The position numbers and the translations under genes are program-made. Source: Coenobita brevimanus (Eukaryota; Arthropoda; Malacostraca; Decapoda; Coenobitidae). Taken from it: a stretch of 64,000 bases of DNA. The stretch is taken from assembly GCA_032717465.1 (NCBI GenBank), contig CM064713.1, forward strand, positions 13,000,872-13,064,871, written 5' to 3'. Positions 20,814-31,637 of the stretch are shown piece by piece. The notes beneath the pieces are model-generated. The model was not told the DNA's origin, did not search any database, and saw only the letters and a program-made list of their open reading frames with translations. Numbering within the stretch: position 1 is the stretch's first letter; each line of letters opens with the position of its first letter.

Positions 20814-23800
20814 ATGGTGGTGTGGAACACCCATTCAATATTGAGAAAAACCCACGAATTTAAGATGTTTATGAATGAACTACTCCCTTCGGTTATTGGG
20901 GTGAGTGAAACGTGGTTACATTCACATCTTCACTTTAATCTTAGGGGATACACTGTAGTAAGACAGGATAGGATGGCTCAACAAGGGGGAGGCTTGGCTT
21001 TATTGGTTAGGGAAGGCATTCACTGCAGGTCCTTTCCCCTCATCGCTTGTCACAATGGAGTTCTGGAGACCTTGGGTGCACAGGTAGAGCTGCAGGGACG
21101 TCGAGTTTCCTTGCTACTGTTATACAACCCCTGCCGCACTCTTACAGTCACCGAATTAACTCATTACCTTGATCAGCTCCCTTTGCCAGCACTGGTCTTT
21201 GGTGACTTCAATGCCCGTCACTCCCTGTGGGAACCTGACCTCCCTCGTAGCTCTATCAATGCCTCCGGTTCATCCCTGTTTTCTTACCTGCTACTGTCGG
21301 ACAGGTACACTCTTCTCTCCCCGACAGGCCTCAAGACCCATTACGATCCACACACAGGAGTGGGTTCAGTTTTAGACCTGTGCATAGGGGATGTTTACTT
21401 TCATGGGGCGGAGTTTACCGTGGGACCCTTTATGGGTAGCGATCATCTCCCACTGATAATCCACTTCCCTGACATGTCAGTTTCCACCTCGGTTCCCACG
21501 AGCCCTCGTTGGCGTCTGTAGGATGGTGGTTGGATGAAGTTTTCTGCGAACTTGACGGATTCTTCGCCGGTGCTTCATTCTCCCTTAACCCGCCCCGTCC
21601 CGGCCACTTTTCGACCACTGGTACCTCCCAATCCCGGGCAATTTTCGACCTTTTTTTTTTTTTGCTAAAACTTCGCTTTTGGTGAGAAACATCGAAAATT
21701 CATAGAGAAATCGCTCACCTGAGGTTTAAAATACTCATTACAGGTAGGAGAGCCTCCTTACTTTACTGGGTTTTCTATTAGGCTGGCACCAAGGAAAACG
21801 AGTTCTATGGGAGGATAACTATTTCACACCACTCATAAACGGTATTTATTTATTTACTGTTACGAATTTATATGTAGTACAAGAGTATATTGGTTTTCAA
21901 GCAGTAATATAGGCATTATAAGCATTGTTTCACTCACTAATACCTGACCTTTTTTTGCCACATTACCTGATCATCATGTCTAACTGTTTCTTCCTCTAAT
22001 GCTATGTAAAGTTTGTCCTCCACATTGTCATTGATTGGGGAATCACTCTGGCCCTGAATTTCGTACCGTGGCATGACATGGCTATACTGGCCAGGTCACT
22101 GATAACAGGTGAATTGCTGAGAAAAGGGCATGCAGGGAGGGGGGAGGAGGTCATGCTGGGTAAGGCATTGTCTCTGCCTGGCATCTTGTTGAGGCAGGTG
22201 TCCCGTGTGTACATGCCAAAAATGACTCGCGAAAATTGAAAATTGTGGAAATTATGAACCTTGCAATTGCAGGACGTTGAAGTACGTCCTCGGGATTAGC
22301 TGTGACAAAACGTGAGGACGTGGAAGTACGTCCTCGGGACGGCGCGGGTTAAATATTGCTGCGGGTGCTTTCTCAGACTGGTTGATAGCAGCAGGCAAGA
22401 ATACATTTTCGCTAGTCACTTCCCGTCAGACACCACGGTGCGGTGTCCCTTGGTGGACAGAGGAGTGTCACCGGGTGGTGGTAGCGAAGTGCCGGGGTTG
22501 GCGCACATGGCAGACCTGCCTATCTGAGGGAAACAGGATTCAGTATCGTCAGCTAAATGCAGAATGCATTCGTACCGTCACAGCCGCAAAACGAAAAGCC
22601 TGGGCAACTTTTGTAGCCTCGCTATCATTTTCCACCTCCTCCACTTGCACCTGGCGTTTTTTGCGGGCCATGAAGGGTAAGCTGACCTCCTTCTCATATC
22701 CACTAACTCTAGATGGTGTAGATCTACTTACTACCACAGGGAAAGCTGATGCACTTGCACGACATTACAGCATGTCTATTAGTATCCCTGCTCCCCTCCC
22801 TGACTTGCCCCGGGTCATGCATGTGGTTGAGGTAGCTGAAGCAGAGCCCTCCCCCACGGAGTTGTCATCCCCTATCACTTCCCATGAGTTGACAGTCGCA
22901 ATCCGTGCACTGCCCCCACGCAAAGTTGCTGGACCGGATACACTTCCATATGAATTCCTGACCCACCTTCCCTCTGTGGGATATGATCTCCTCCTAAAGC
23001 TGCTGAACGACAGCTGGCAGATGGGGGTCTTTCCCGCGGCATGGAAACATGCCTCCATTCTCCCGTTTCCAAAGCCAGGGAAAGACCCCACCCAGCTTAG
23101 TAGCTACAGGCAAATAGCACTTCTCTCCTGCCTTGGAAAACTCATGGAACGGGTGGTAAGTAATAGGTTACATTGGTGGGCAGAGAAACAGGGTCTTCTC
23201 CTGGAGGAGCAATGTGCCTTCCGGCCAGGACGTGGCACTCTGGATGTCCTTCATCAACTTGAGCATTTCATCCATGTTACATATAGAAGTAAACAAGTTA
23301 TGTTGGTTCTTTTTATCGACCTGGCAGGGGCCTCCGATTCTGCTTCCCATGAGGTGATCCTGTATAATTTATCGAGACTGGGGATAGTGGGGAAGCCTCT
23401 GACTTGGTTCCGTAGCTTCCTCTCAGGTAGAACCTTCTCAGTTTCCCTTGGGGGGATAACATCTTCTTCGTTCCCGGTTCGTAGAGGGGTACCTCAGGGG
23501 TCGGCCTTGAGTCCCTTCTTCTTTAACATGTTGTTGTCCACACTTCCCCGTCCTCCAGGCACCTCCCTCCTAGTATATGAAGATGACTTAATCCTCTTCA
23601 GCTCAGCATCCACTCTGCTAGAGGCGCAGGACTGTCTCCAGTCGGGGATTAATACCCTACTAACCTGGTTTGCGAATTGGGGATTCAGGGTTAATGTAGA
23701 CAAGAGTGTTCTAATGTTTTTCACCCTTAGACTATTCATATTCATGACACCCTGGTCCCTCTCAGGTATCACCATACTTTCCTGGGGCTCCGACTTGATG

Positions 23801-24388
23801 GCCCAGTTTTGACTTGGAAGGCACACATTGATTATTTACGGGTCTCCTGTATGAAGCGCCTTTCCCTCATGAAATGCTTAACTGGCTTCCGATGGGGCGC
23901 CTCCCGGGAAATCCTGTTGAAGTTTTACCGAACATATATTAGGAGCAAACTGGACTATGGCTATACCATATATGGATCCGCATCCCCCTCCCTTTTACAT
24001 AAGCTTGACACAATTCAAAACTCTGCCCTCCGGACAGCACTTGGAGCACTCTGTTCTTCGCCGGCCGTTGCAATTCATGCAGAGGCAAATGTGTTGCCCC
24101 TGGAGCGATGGCGAGTGTTCCAAGACTGCTTATTCCTATATAGAAGTCTCTCCTCTTCCCCTTCCCATCCCTTGGCTATACTATATGCCCATCCTAATAT
24201 CACCCATGATGATCCATCCTGGCCTCTACGTTCCCGTGTTCCATTCCTCATCCGTGCTTTGCAATCCTTTTGCCGATTGTCCTTGCCTCTGCCTCATCCT
24301 TTCCCCATGTCTCCTGTCTCTCCAGTTCCCCCTTGGTTCCCACTTCCCTCCTTTTTTCACTTACACCTCCATGTTCCGTTTACTAAGT
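20814..24388 (+). pseudogene. LINE ORF2, endonuclease-reverse transcriptase, broken
   Basis: The APE-type endonuclease is at 20814-21521: WNTHSI, SETWLHS, LVFGDFNARHSLW and GSDHLPLII. It ends at a TAG (21519-21521), after which the same frame continues to the 21584 insertion site. Past the inserted element, RT runs from 22350 to 23812 with VAGPDTLPYEF, CAFRPGRGTLD, FIDLAGASDSASH, VRRGVPQGSALSP and then YEDDL at 23576-23590. The RT catalytic box is normally YADD/FADD, so A to E (codon GAA at 23579-23581) is a likely inactivating change. A frameshift near 23805 leads to the C-terminal part (KLDYGYTIYGSAS) up to the gap. Confidence 0.8.
21588..22348. mobile_element. Non-autonomous piggyBac-type element in LINE ORF2
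   Basis: TTAA flanks both ends (21584-21587 and 22349-22352). The termini are inverted: CCCGCCCCGTCCCGG at the left and CCCGCGCCGTCCCGA as the complement of the right. Subterminal motifs repeat: CCCGGCCACTTTTCGACC and CCCGGGCAATTTTCGACC at the left, and two copies of AAGTACGTCCTCGGGA at the right (near 22279 and 22324). It is 761 bp with no transposase. TTAA duplication and CCC ends are hallmarks of piggyBac. Collapsing the insert to one TTAA keeps the LINE frame. Confidence 0.85.
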
Positions 24389-24488
24389 NNNNNNNNNNNN
24401 NNNNNNNNNNNNNNNNNNNNNNNNNNNNNNNNNNNNNNNNNNNNNNNNNNNNNNNNNNNNNNNNNNNNNNNNNNNNNNNNNNNNNNNN
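24389..24488. other. Assembly gap (100 N)
   Basis: Exactly 100 N, a conventional placeholder for a gap of unknown size. A plus-strand LINE ends at its left edge and a minus-strand RTE-type LINE ends at its right edge, so both 3' ends are missing. Confidence 1.
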
Positions 24489-27262
24489 ACAGCCACTCTT
24501 CCTTGCTCAACAGACATCCCTCTTGCATCCAGCGCTCTCTTCACACTGTCCATCCATCCTATTCGTGGTCTTCCTCTCAGTCTTACACCTCTCACATCAG
24601 ATCTAGTTATCTTTTTCACCAATCGCTCATTATCCATTCTCTCCATATGCCCAAACCATTGCAACACCCTCTGCTCAACTCTACCAGCCATCTCCCGAAC
24701 AACTCCAGTTCTCCTTCGCACTTCATCATTTCGCACTCGATCCATACGCGTCACTCCACACACACTCCTCAGACATCTCATCTCCATTACATTCAAACTT
24801 TTCCTCTCTGCTACACCCATATTCCATGTTTCAGCCCCATATAACGCAGTCGGTACCACAACACCCTCATACAGCCTTCTCTTTACATCCATTCTAAGCG
24901 AACGACATTTAAACACTTTTTTTTTCATTCCTCCCAGCACCTTTCCTACTTCATTAATTCTAAACTTCACTTCTGCATCTATTCTTCCATCCACAGCAAC
25001 ATGTGACCCTAGATATTTAAAACAATCTACCTCCTCAAGCAACTCACCATTCAAAACTATATTCATCCCCCTACCATCTATCAACCTCGTACACTTCATC
25101 ACTTTACTCTTATTCTCATTTACTTTCAATTTCCTCCTTTCGCACACCCTTCCAAACTCCTCTACCAACTGTCTCAATTTCTCCTCTGAATCAGTCACCA
25201 ATGCAGTATCATCTGCAAACAGCAGTTGCTTCAGATTCCACTCTCCTCCATCAACATTTACCAGACTCAGACCACCTAAAACTCTTGCATTCACCTCCCT
25301 TACAACACCATCCATGTAAATATTAAACAACCAAGGCGACATCACACATCCCTGTCGCAGCCCCACTCTCACGGGAAACCAATCACTCACAGCATTTCCC
25401 ACTCTTACACACGCTCTACTATTTACATAAAAACTTTTCACCCCTTTTAGTAACCTACCATCAAGTCCATACAATCTTAAAACAGTCCACAAAGCCTCCC
25501 TATCAATTCTATCATACGTTTTCTCTAAATCCATAAATGCCCAAAACACATCCTTGCCTTTCGCTAAATACTTTTCACACACTTGTCTCACAGCAAACAC
25601 CTGATCAACGCATCCCCTCCCTCTCCTAAAGCCACACTGCTCATCACTAATCACTCCCTCTGTACCCTCTCTAACTCTCATAATTAACACTCTACCATAA
25701 ACTTTACCTACAACACTCAACAGACTTATACCCCTAAAGCTAGTACATTCATACTTATCACCCTTGCCTTTATACAACGGGACCACACAAGCACTTGCCC
25801 AGTCAATTGGCACCATACCTTTCTCAAAGCACACATTCAATAATCTTACTAACCAGTCAACAATAGTCACTCCACCACCCTTCAGGCATTCCACAGCACA
25901 CCCATCCATACCTGCAGCTTTCCCTGTTTTCATCTCCTTTACTGCCTTCTCCACTTCCTCCTTCGTGATCAAAGAATCATTCAACTCTCCCAACACATTT
26001 ATTCCTTGCACCCTTCTATCTGCCACAATCTCAGCCACGTTTTCCTCCTCTACATTTAACAATCTTTCAAAATACTCTGCCCATCTCTTCCTTACTGCAT
26101 CCATCTCAATTAACATCCTTCCATCCTCTGCTTTTACTCGTTCTTCCTTCCCAGACTCTCCCTTTCGCACCCTTTTCACCTCCTTCCAAAACATTTTCTT
26201 ATTCTGTTGAAAATTCTCTGTCAGCCGCCTACCCCACCTCTCATCTGCTGCCACTTTAGCATCACGCACAGCCCTTCTCGCTCTATTCCTCTTTTCCTTA
26301 TACCTTTCATATGACATCTCATCCTTCCTCTGCAGCCACACTTCATATGCAAGTCTCTTCTCAGCCACAGCCATACTTACTTCCTCGCACCACCATTCAC
26401 TTCCTTTTCTTACACCACCACCCACACGTCTCACACCACACACCTCTTCTGCATGCTCCACCACAGCACTCTTAAACAACTGCCATTCCTCCTCCACACT
26501 GCCCTTTTCCCGATCTTTCACTGCGTTCCACTCATCTTTCAATTTCTCCTGATACTCTATCTTTTTCTCTCTTTTATCCAACTCACTCACTTTCAAAATC
26601 TCCCTGCCACACCTAACCCTCCTAGCTCTCACCCATCTCTTACCTACTCTTAACTTTCCCTCCACCAGGTAGTGGTCAGACATACCTCCACCCTCCCCTC
26701 TCAGAACTCTCACATCCAACAATCTTCCTATTACATTCCTAGACACAACCACATAGTCCATCAAGGCTCTATCAACAACCCTTCCACCCTCCTGTCTCAC
26801 CCATGTATACTTATAAATATCTTTCTTCTCAAACAGCGTATTCCCAATCACCATCTCTCGCTCAACACACATCGCTATCATTCGTTCCCCATTTTCATTT
26901 CTTCCAGGCACACCATGCATACCAACTACGCCTTCAACTGCTACATTTCCCACTCTAGCATTCAGATCTCCCATCATTACCACATTCACATTCGCTCCAA
27001 AACTCTGCAGACACTCATCTACATCATTCCAGAAAGACTCCCTCTCTTGTTCATCCCTTTCACTACCAGGCCCATATGCACTCACAAACACCCACAACTC
27101 ACGTTCAAATTTCGCTTTCACCCACATCAGTCTCGATGACACCACCTTCCATTCAATCACACACTGCTGCACTTCCGGACTCACTAACAAGGCCACACCT
27201 TCTCTTGCCCTTCCTCTATCAACACCTGACAATCTTCCATTCACACTTCCAAACATATATTC
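24489..27262 (-). mobile_element. RTE-type LINE with long intact EN-RT frame, 3' end in gap
   Basis: A single minus-strand frame of about 920 sequenced codons runs from 27256 into the gap. It starts inside the endonuclease; the first motifs (N, TE/QE) are absent, so the copy is 5'-truncated. Visible endonuclease parts are VVMMGDLNARVGN and GGMSDHYLVEGKL. RT blocks are GKAAGMDGCAVE, VPLYKGKGDKYE, CGFRRGRGCVDQVF, FWAFMDLEKTYDRIDREALW, VGLRQGCVMSPWLFNIYMDG, then FADDTALV with an intact FADD. The C-terminal section has YGAETWNMG, VLQWFGHMERMDNERL and RLRGRPRIGWMD. There is no internal stop or frameshift in 2.8 kb, unlike every other LINE here, which points to a recent insertion. It is a different subfamily from copies A-F. 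Upstream in-frame stop at about 27272. Confidence 0.9.
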
Positions 27263-27347
27263 CCCCTTCCCTTACAAATATAAAACGAGAAGAACGCATG
27301 GTGGATGAAAACATTATGATGTGCAGTGGAAACTAAACTACCTACCG

Positions 27348-27675
27348 GTATCTGTCTATTGCCAGACGCCTTAATCCCGTAAGGCGTGGCCACAAACAAA
27401 TCGCCCTATCACCTCAGCTCACACCCCCCCTCTCTCCACTCCATCCTTCCATCTCATCCTCGGCCTCCACATCCCTTTCCCCCCTCCCTACACCTCACTC
27501 ACATCCACTCTTCTCGTTAGTCTCTCGCTCTCAATCCTCTCCACATGGCCAAACCACCTCAATGTATTTCTCCTAACGCTTTCTGTCACACCCACATCCA
27601 CACCACAACGTTCATTCACCTCCTCATTTGTCAGTCTGCCTCTCCATGTAACTCCACATGCTCCTCTCAAATAGC
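27348..27675 (-). mobile_element. RTE-like LINE copy C, 3' fragment
   Basis: Minus-strand piece of the copy A/B family. It reads [36 protein letters not shown], then GGCGTCTGGCAATAGACAG at the 3' end. It is truncated at about 27675 and has a short internal deletion relative to copy A. Confidence 0.85.
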
Positions 27676-27966
27676 TGAAACTAGAAAAAATAAAACTAAG
27701 TGATTTTCTTGAATAAACTAGGAAAAATAAAGTATTTTCTTGAATGTTTCCACAGAATGTGAGGAAAACACAAAAAGGGTGGAGGAATAATAATGACTTT
27801 GTATAAAAAAGTACAAAACTGAAATAAAAAGAAACAGGAAGCAGTGATATTTATCTGTGCATTTTTTTTTTTTTTCACTTTAAAGTACCTGAGGCATATA
27901 AACCCTGTGGGTGGAAAAGATAAGGAAATATGTCAAAAATATGGGAAGAGGCAGAAATACCACGGG

Positions 27967-28000
<34 letters not shown>

Positions 28001-28430
28001 TGAGGCACTGACAGCGACAGGAGACGTCTGTAGTCGTGTGGGTTATCTTGGAACAGCTGCTGGATGAAGGTGGAAAATTAGATTTTGAATGGATGGATAA
28101 AAGAACCTAATTTTATTAAACAGTGATCAGAACTGTAGAGGGATCACAACATGGGAGTGAAATTATACCTAATTTTATTAAACAGTGATCAGAACTGTAG
28201 AGGGATAACAACATGGGAGAGAAATTATATAAAAAAAAGTGTCAGACTGCTTTGCTAACCATATAACATATGAGAGATTTCTAGAGGTGTCAATGGACAA
28301 AGAGAAACAAACAAAAGACATATGAGACCACAACTTACTACTGATGGGTTTAGGAGGAAACAAGGAAAAGGAGGTGGAAATGCCACAGGGGGAAACTGTT
28401 TACTTTATAAAGGATAAGCAGTCTCTGAAT
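27676..28430. other. No gene; A/T tracts and a 62-bp tandem duplication
   Basis: T-tract at about 27859-27873 and A-tract at about 27967-27998. A 62-bp unit beginning CCTAATTTTATTAAACAGTG occurs twice in tandem (about 28107-28230), with three or fewer differences visible. Confidence 0.7.
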
Positions 28431-28431
28431 G

Positions 28432-29090
28432 ATTATACTGTACTTGGGTAGTGTGATGGGTAAGGATGGAAGTTTAGAGGATGAAGTGCTTGAAAGGGTA
28501 CAACAGGGAAGAAAGGTTGCTGGTTCTTTGAAAGCAGTGATAAGAAGCAGAGAAGTGAGCATAGATGTCAAAAAAAAGTCACTGCATGACAGTATAAGGT
28601 TACCAACTCTGAGATATGGAAGCAAAGCTTGGGCCTTGCTGGAAGGACACAAGTCAAGAGTGAGAGCAGCGGAAATGAGATATTTGAAAGAAGCATACAT
28701 GTGGAGTTACAAGGAGAGAGACTGACAAATGAGGGAGTGAAAGTGGGTTGTGGGCGTGGATGAGATAGTGTTCAGAGAAATACACTGAGGTGGTTTAGCC
28801 ATGTGGAAAGAATGGAGAGCGAGAGACTAATGAGGAGTGTGTGAATGAGATGGATGGGGGAAGAGGGAAGGGGAGGCCGAGGATGAAATGGAGAGACATA
28901 TGAGAGGGGTGTGTGAGCTGGCTGGAAGGCAGTGAAATGGCATGGAGAGAGGGAGTGGAGAGGTATATGAGATACGGGTGTGTGAGCTGGGTGGAGGGCA
29001 GTGAAATGGCAGGAGACAGGACGACAAGGAGGCGATTTGTTTGCAGCCACCCCTTACGGATTACGGCGTCTGGTTATAGATAGATGGACA
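28432..29090 (+). mobile_element. RTE-like LINE copy D, 3' fragment
   Basis: Plus-strand RT C-terminal region: LGSVMGKDGSLEDEVLERVQ, KSLHDSIRLPTLRYGSKAW and HKSRVRAAEMRYLKEA. The tail follows in other frames and ends in GGCGTCTGGTTATAGATAG at 29067-29085. An internal duplication of the GTGTGAGCTGG...CAGTGAAATGGCA block is present near 28905-29015. Confidence 0.85.
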
Positions 29091-29780
29091 TTAGGTTACA
29101 GATACTGTATATTTTATCTATTCACTGCACAACCCTGGTATCTGGACTGTAGTAAAATATGAGAAAGAACTGTTTTAAGGATAATAACTTATTGAAGCCT
29201 TAAACTTTTCAACATCAGAATGTTTTCATTTTAACTCTGGAAGCTACTGGTAATGTTTACCACTACTCCTTAATGCCTGTGTCTTGGTTGAGGTCACTGG
29301 TGTGAGTGTGTAGTATACTGCTGGATCACACTGGCATCTGCCAAGAGAATGTCCAGAAAATTTCTCAAAGATATTGGTGTCAAACAACAACAGTAACTCT
29401 ATATTAACATTTTTGCTGAGGTACTTAACAAATGATTTAATTATGTGCAACAGTAACCATAAAACATTTTCTAGACGTGCAAACTACAACATGTCCTGAG
29501 ATATGAAGACAATCTTGGTTAAATATCCTGGTTGGTTTTGCATCATTTTGGATTTTTAAAAAATGGAGCTTGGTTTTACTGAAGGTGGCTTTCAATCTGA
29601 TCCATGAGCCTGGAAAACAAATTATATATTTTAATAGGCTACAGTTAAATTCTCAATCCACTCATGATGTACTACCGCCTGCTTCTTCCTTCACCTTTAT
29701 CAATCTTGATCAGTGTCTGTCGTCCTCTCATCCTATTTCTCCCATCTTTCCTGTCACTTTTTATTAGTCTTCTTTCCTTT
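29091..29780. other. No gene seen
   Basis: AT-rich intergenic DNA without recognisable repeats. The open frame at 29570-29767 has no domain. Confidence 0.5.
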
Positions 29781-29782
29781 CC

Positions 29783-30010
29783 AGGTGGCTTTACATTGAG
29801 TTGCAAGCCTAATTGTTTCCTGTAAGCCAGGAAACTATTTGCAAAGCTGGGTGGTAACCATATAACCTACCCACACGTGTTCCCTTCCTGTCACCAAGTG
29901 GGTTGGCGGATGGCTAGTGCCCCTCCCCGTGAAACAACTCAAAGACAAACGGCCACCCTTTATAGGAGTATGGCGTCTGGCTACAGATAGATAGACTGAT
30001 AGATAGAGAT
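29783..30010 (+). mobile_element. Composite RTE 5' head joined to RTE 3' tail
   Basis: Positions 29783 to about 29947 align with the 5' leader of RTE copy B read on the minus strand (16254 to about 16090). Shared strings are GGCAAGCC/TGCAAGCC, TTTCCTGTAA, GGTGGTAACC and CAAGTGGGTTGGCGG. From about 29948 the sequence switches to the family 3' end (GGCCACCC, then GGCGTCTGGCTACAGATAGATAG). The coding region is missing entirely. A ~230-bp element with both LINE ends resembles an LINE-mobilised, internally deleted SINE-like derivative. Confidence 0.75.
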
Positions 30011-30101
30011 ACACAGACGATACTGAACCAACAGGACCATTTTGTTGTGTGCTTGACTTTTTTTTTTTTTTTTTTTTACCTACACCACAGTGCAGTGTTA
30101 A

Positions 30102-30683
30102 TCCCCGTCCACACTAGGGTCGTGGCACGTGCTCTGTTCCGCGTCATGTTGCTGATGCCGCTGACGTCCGTAGTACTACAATGGGCAGAACACACCAGTT
30201 ACCGTTGACCTGCAAGACGGTGATGATAGATACCAACGCTGAAGCAGTTCAAGAGACTGTGATGTGGAGCATTGTGGTACTATGTTGTGACAAAATGAAA
30301 AAGAATAGGAAAAAGAAGATGTGGTGCAAGCAATGTCTGTCTCGTCATTGTTTTAAACTTGCACTTCTTAAGTTGTCCTTGTATTGCTTGTTTTTCATCT
30401 GCCACATACATGGATGCATCTTCAGCAGTTCTATAAAATGTAGGGCGTTGCCCCTTGACCATTCAATACCAGTACTATCTTCTGACACTGCGTCGTACTG
30501 CAGATCAAACAGCGGTAACGGAAGCCAGACAGCTACTGTGAGGGCATTGTAGCGCGCTGTCACCATGAAATGTCCCTCGTCCAGATTTGCCCGAAGTATG
30601 CAGCACAGACCCTCCGCGGCACGAAAACCCGAGTTGGGCAACATGACGTGCAACAGAGCGTGACCCCTAGTGTGGACGTGGCT
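30102..30683. mobile_element. Harbinger-like deletion derivative with TTA target duplication
   Basis: Imperfect TIRs of about 45 bp face each other. Left is GTCCACACTAGGG, then GCTCTGTTCC and GTCATGTTGC. The complement of the right is GTCCACACTAGGGG, then GCTCTGTTGC and GTCATGTTGC. TTA flanks both ends (30099-30101, 30684-30686), matching the TWA duplications of PIF/Harbinger. A MADF-like remnant lies inside on the minus strand. On the plus strand, KNRKKKMW near 30300-30330 could be a Harbinger transposase N-terminus. Confidence 0.75.
30345..30653 (-). pseudogene. MADF-domain remnant within the Harbinger-like element
   Basis: The 102-codon minus-strand frame ends with EWSRGNALHFIELLKMHPCM followed by W and KNKQYKDN, which matches the start of a MADF DNA-binding domain (conserved Ile-Glu-Leu, Pro-x-Leu/Met-Trp, Tyr-Lys-Asp/Asn). 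The domain is cut after about 30 residues. PIF/Harbinger elements typically encode a Myb/MADF protein besides the transposase, so this fits its host element. Residues 1-60 are unrecognised and may be non-coding element sequence. Confidence 0.6.
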
Positions 30684-30699
30684 TTAGTCTATACAGCAG

Positions 30700-30895
30700 A
30701 TCCACTATGGCTGCTGGTGCTGTGTTGGAGTAACTCACATTTTGGTGTTGTATACAGTATATGGTACACGAGTGTACCGGTTCCCCACCTAACCTAACTA
30801 ACCAAGTTCACCACAACAGAACACAGTTCATCTGATCCAATATGGTTGCTGGTGTGGTGCTTGGGTAACTAAGTGTTGGTGTTGCACATATGGTA
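30700..30895 (+). repeat. Imperfect direct repeat pair
   Basis: GATCCACTATGGCTGCTGGT near 30709 and GATCCAATATGGTTGCTGGT near 30834 begin two similar segments of about 55 bp, each continuing GGGTAACT/GGAGTAACT and TTGGTGTTG. Confidence 0.7.
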
Positions 30896-31127
30896 ATTAT
30901 TGTACACATGATTGTCAATCTTCTTGCTTTCCACATGCCCTGTCTTTTACCACCTAGTTTTATCATCATCACTTACCAACTGCTGCTGCTTGTGTGCTGT
31001 TGGCCTAATTCAGGTAGTGGTGATGTGACCACAAAGTTATATTTGGTTTAGCACATTCACAAAACATAAACATCATTGAGTAACAAATATTATCACAAAC
31101 TATGGCTGTCCCTTAAGGGTACAGTAT

Positions 31128-31413
31128 ATACAGGTGTCCCTAGAGTTATATCAAAAACTTTGAGAAATGACAGATGAGGGAATTCTAAGCAAAAGATGTT
31201 ATATGAACATGTGTCCAAATCTCAACCGTTACGGGGGTACAATTACTGATGACCTTATGGGTGAAAATGGTCTTCATAATTCGCCCATAAGGTCATCAGT
31301 AACTGTAGCTCAGTAACGGTTGGGATTTGGACACATGTTCATATAACATTTTTTCCTTAGAATTCCCTCCTCTATCATTTCCCAAAGTTTTTGACTTAAC
31401 TCTCGGAACACCC

Positions 31414-31421
<8 letters not shown>
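31128..31421. mobile_element. Foldback (palindromic) MITE with TA flanks
   Basis: Two arms of about 130 bp are inverted copies around about 31272. Outer ends are CAGGTGTCCC (left) and GGAACACCCTG (right). Inner landmarks on the right arm are CATAAGGTCATCAGTAA and GGACACATGTTCATATAACA, both mirrored on the left. TA precedes and follows the ends, as for Tc1/mariner-type MITEs. No coding capacity. Confidence 0.85.

Positions 31422-31423
<2 letters not shown>

Positions 31424-31468
<45 letters not shown>
31424..31468. repeat. (TA)n microsatellite
   Basis: About 22 TA dinucleotides directly after the foldback element, perhaps expanded from its TA target. Confidence 0.97.
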
Positions 31469-31472
<4 letters not shown>

Positions 31473-31596
31473 ATTAATACTTTGCCACAAGGACACAGCC
31501 CTTCCATATTTCCTATTGAAACCAGTCTTTCACAGGCTACTTGTTGTGCTTCCTAAATTACCATAATCACAGGGATTATTTTTTTTATGACATTTG

Positions 31597-31637
31597 TGAA
31601 TTGCGGGATTAGGGCGTCGGGCTATAGATAGATAGAA
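31597..31637 (+). repeat. RTE-like 3' terminus remnant
   Basis: GGGATTAGGGCGTCGGGCTA followed by TAGATAGATAG matches the conserved last bases of the RTE-like family. Only the tip remains. Confidence 0.65.

Larger units (their letters stand above)
18951..24388 (+). mobile_element. Near full-length two-ORF LINE (I/Jockey group), cut by a gap
   Basis: The element has a 5' leader, a zinc-knuckle ORF1 (19137-20790), a 23-bp spacer and an EN-RT ORF2 from 20814. Its 3' part is lost in the run of N starting at 24389. A piggyBac-type element interrupts ORF2. The start is set approximately; no target duplication can be checked because the 3' end is missing. ORF organisation fits the I/Jockey group. 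Whether an RNase H domain follows is unknown. Confidence 0.8.

Noticed and set aside
25764..27336. Several plus-strand Ser/Thr/Pro-rich frames
   Set aside because: Antisense shadows of the intact RTE-type frame on the minus strand.
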